DNA of 7,199 nt from Bacteroidota bacterium (lineage in GTDB: Bacteria; Bacteroidota; Bacteroidia; Bacteroidales; JAAYUG01): positions 1 to 7,199 of the forward strand of contig JAKAMP010000137.1 of assembly GCA_021812865.1 (NCBI GenBank). The letters run 5' to 3'. Both the position numbers and the translations under genes were made by a program. How positions within the stretch are numbered: position 1 is the first letter of the stretch; the number at the start of each line of letters is the position of its first letter. The notes below the pieces were generated by a model, which worked only from the letters and a program-made list of their open reading frames with translations, had not been told where the DNA came from and did not search any database. Shown here one piece after another: positions 6,213-7,199 of the stretch.

Positions 6213-7139
6213 ATGAGTCTTTTGCACGCTTTATTTTATACCTTGTTTGTCGTGATGTTCTCCTTGCATGACGGTATAAGGCTGTTATTCTGGCTGACAA
6301 TTCTCATCGGGGTCGCCGGAATATTCATTCTTGTTTTTAGATTATACATCCATTCAAATAGAAAGAATGAGCTACTCAGAGAAAAGAATGAGCAACTGGA
6401 AAGCATGAATGCACAGTTGCTCGAGTCGGAAAAGCAGTTGCTCAAGCTGAACGCCACGAAATCCAGGCTTTTCTCCATCATTGGTCATGACCTGAGGGGC
6501 TCCATGAATGCCATTATCGGGTTTTCCGAAATCATGGTAAAAAAACACAGGAACCTGACGGACGAAGAATTGTCAAAATACAGTAATATCATCAACCAGT
6601 CGGCCAGTAAGCTCTATCTAATGATGGAAAACCTGCTCGACTGGTCGCGTACGCAGGGTGAGAACCTACGTTTTTCCCCGGAAATCATCGACCTGCATAG
6701 CCTTGTGCTGAATGTTGTAACGCTTCTTGAGATAAATGCATACAGCAAAGGCATTGAACTGGTTTCAGAGGTGCCTAAAAACTTCACGGTTTATGCCGAC
6801 AAGATTCTCCTTGCCAGTATACTGAGAAACCTGATAGACAATGCTTTGAAATTCACCAATAGGGAGGGAAGAATTGTTATTTCTGCGCGAGAAAAAGGGG
6901 GTTCAGCAGAGATTGCGGTACATGACACTGGCATAGGGATGAGCAGCGAGGTAACAGAAAATCTTTTCAATGATGAATTTCATGATAGTACCGAAGGTAC
7001 GGGCAGGGAAAAAGGAACAGGCCTGGGGCTGATTATCAGCCGGGACTTTGTGGAAATGCATGGGGGAAAAATATGGGCAACAAGCGAAATAGGAAAAGGA
7101 AGCACACTCTCCTTCACACTTCCGTTGAATCATCATTAG
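6213..7139 (+). CDS. Membrane-bound sensor histidine kinase (short N-terminus)
   Basis: This 308-residue kinase should autophosphorylate on a histidine and pass the phosphate to a response regulator, which is not in the window. Two hydrophobic segments (about 3-18 and 24-45) anchor it in the inner membrane with almost no periplasmic loop. A coiled coil (about 50-82) leads into the HisKA domain with the H-box FSIIGHDLRGS (His92). The ATPase domain has the N-box NLIDNALKFT (206-215), the G1 box DTGIGM (238-243) and the G2 box GTGLGL (268-273). The kinase core resembles Bacteroidota hybrid or TPR-linked sensor kinases, but no TPR or other sensor domain precedes it, so it may sense through the membrane segments or a partner. 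The usual Pro of the H-box (HELRTP-like) is Ser97. ATG 6213 is the first start after the in-frame stop at 6192. It lacks a Shine-Dalgarno sequence. Confidence 0.94.
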   Translation: MSLLHALFYTLFVVMFSLHDGIRLLFWLTILIGVAGIFILVFRLYIHSNRKNELLREKNEQLESMNAQLLESEKQLLKLNATKSRLFSIIGHDLRGSMNAIIGFSEIMVKKHRNLTDEELSKYSNIINQSASKLYLMMENLLDWSRTQGENLRFSPEIIDLHSLVLNVVTLLEINAYSKGIELVSEVPKNFTVYADKILLASILRNLIDNALKFTNREGRIVISAREKGGSAEIAVHDTGIGMSSEVTENLFNDEFHDSTEGTGREKGTGLGLIISRDFVEMHGGKIWATSEIGKGSTLSFTLPLNHH

Positions 7140-7159
7140 AAGTCAGGAAAGCGCATCCC

Positions 7160-7199
7160 ATGAAGATTTTCCCTGTACCGATCAATATTTATATATTCT
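7160..7199 (+). CDS. Possible start of a further gene (cut by window end)
   Basis: An ATG at 7160 opens a frame reading MKIFPVPINIYIF that reaches the window end without a stop. A purine-rich AGGAAA at 7145-7150 lies 9 nt before it, a plausible ribosome binding site. It would start 20 nt after the kinase stop codon, consistent with a co-transcribed gene such as a response regulator, but 13 codons are far too few to identify it. It may be chance. Confidence 0.25.
   Translation, partial: MKIFPVPINIYIF

Noticed and set aside
7144..7175. Possible stem-loop after the kinase gene (CAGGAAA with TTTTCCCTG)
   Set aside because: The arms need a bulge, the loop is long and no T-run follows, so it is not a credible terminator.
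6179..7180. Repeated CCTGTACCG at 6179-6187 and 7172-7180, flanking the kinase gene
   Set aside because: Nine bases shared once, with no matching flanks, no target duplication and no transposase, do not support a mobile element.

Overview
The window is a stretch of chromosomal DNA from a member of the Bacteroidota, most likely an order-Bacteroidales-like lineage. Three things point there. The secreted protease at 2966-4642 ends in a type A type IX secretion (T9SS) sorting domain, which is found essentially only in this phylum. The ExoVII large subunit has the phylum's form, with an expanded OB-fold loop and a TAGFGDF-type active-site segment. A promoter-like box upstream of the last gene matches the Bacteroidota -7 consensus TAnnTTTG exactly. 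Shine-Dalgarno sequences are weak or absent, also as usual in the phylum. All supported genes lie on the + strand and no mobile element, RNA gene or CRISPR array is visible.

Layout: (1) bases 2-64 may be the last 20 codons of an upstream gene. (2) dnaK, complete, 75-2003, closes with a perfect 12-bp stem-loop terminator (2027-2060). (3) A compact cluster follows: a secreted MORN-type repeat protein (2157-2957), a T9SS-exported subtilisin-family protease (2966-4642) and xseA, the ExoVII large subunit (4643-6064). The gaps are 8 nt and 0 nt, so co-transcription and, at the protease/xseA junction, translational coupling are likely. (4) A 148-nt A/T-rich intergenic region (6065-6212) carries an exact -7 box, a direct repeat and an inverted repeat. 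(5) A short membrane-bound sensor histidine kinase (6213-7139) has no response regulator in view. (6) A possible start of a further gene sits at 7160, cut by the window end.

Functionally these are cytosolic protein folding (DnaK), cell-envelope or secreted proteins (MORN protein, S8 protease), DNA repair and degradation (XseA) and signal transduction (histidine kinase). The mix reads as ordinary chromosomal housekeeping plus envelope genes, not as a dedicated defence or mobile system, and I found no convincing undescribed system. The points most worth a second look are the absence of the ExoVII small-subunit gene xseB directly after xseA, the promoter/operator-like repeats before the histidine kinase, the unusual motif residues in the protease and kinase, and small palindromes at the starts of dnaK and the MORN gene.
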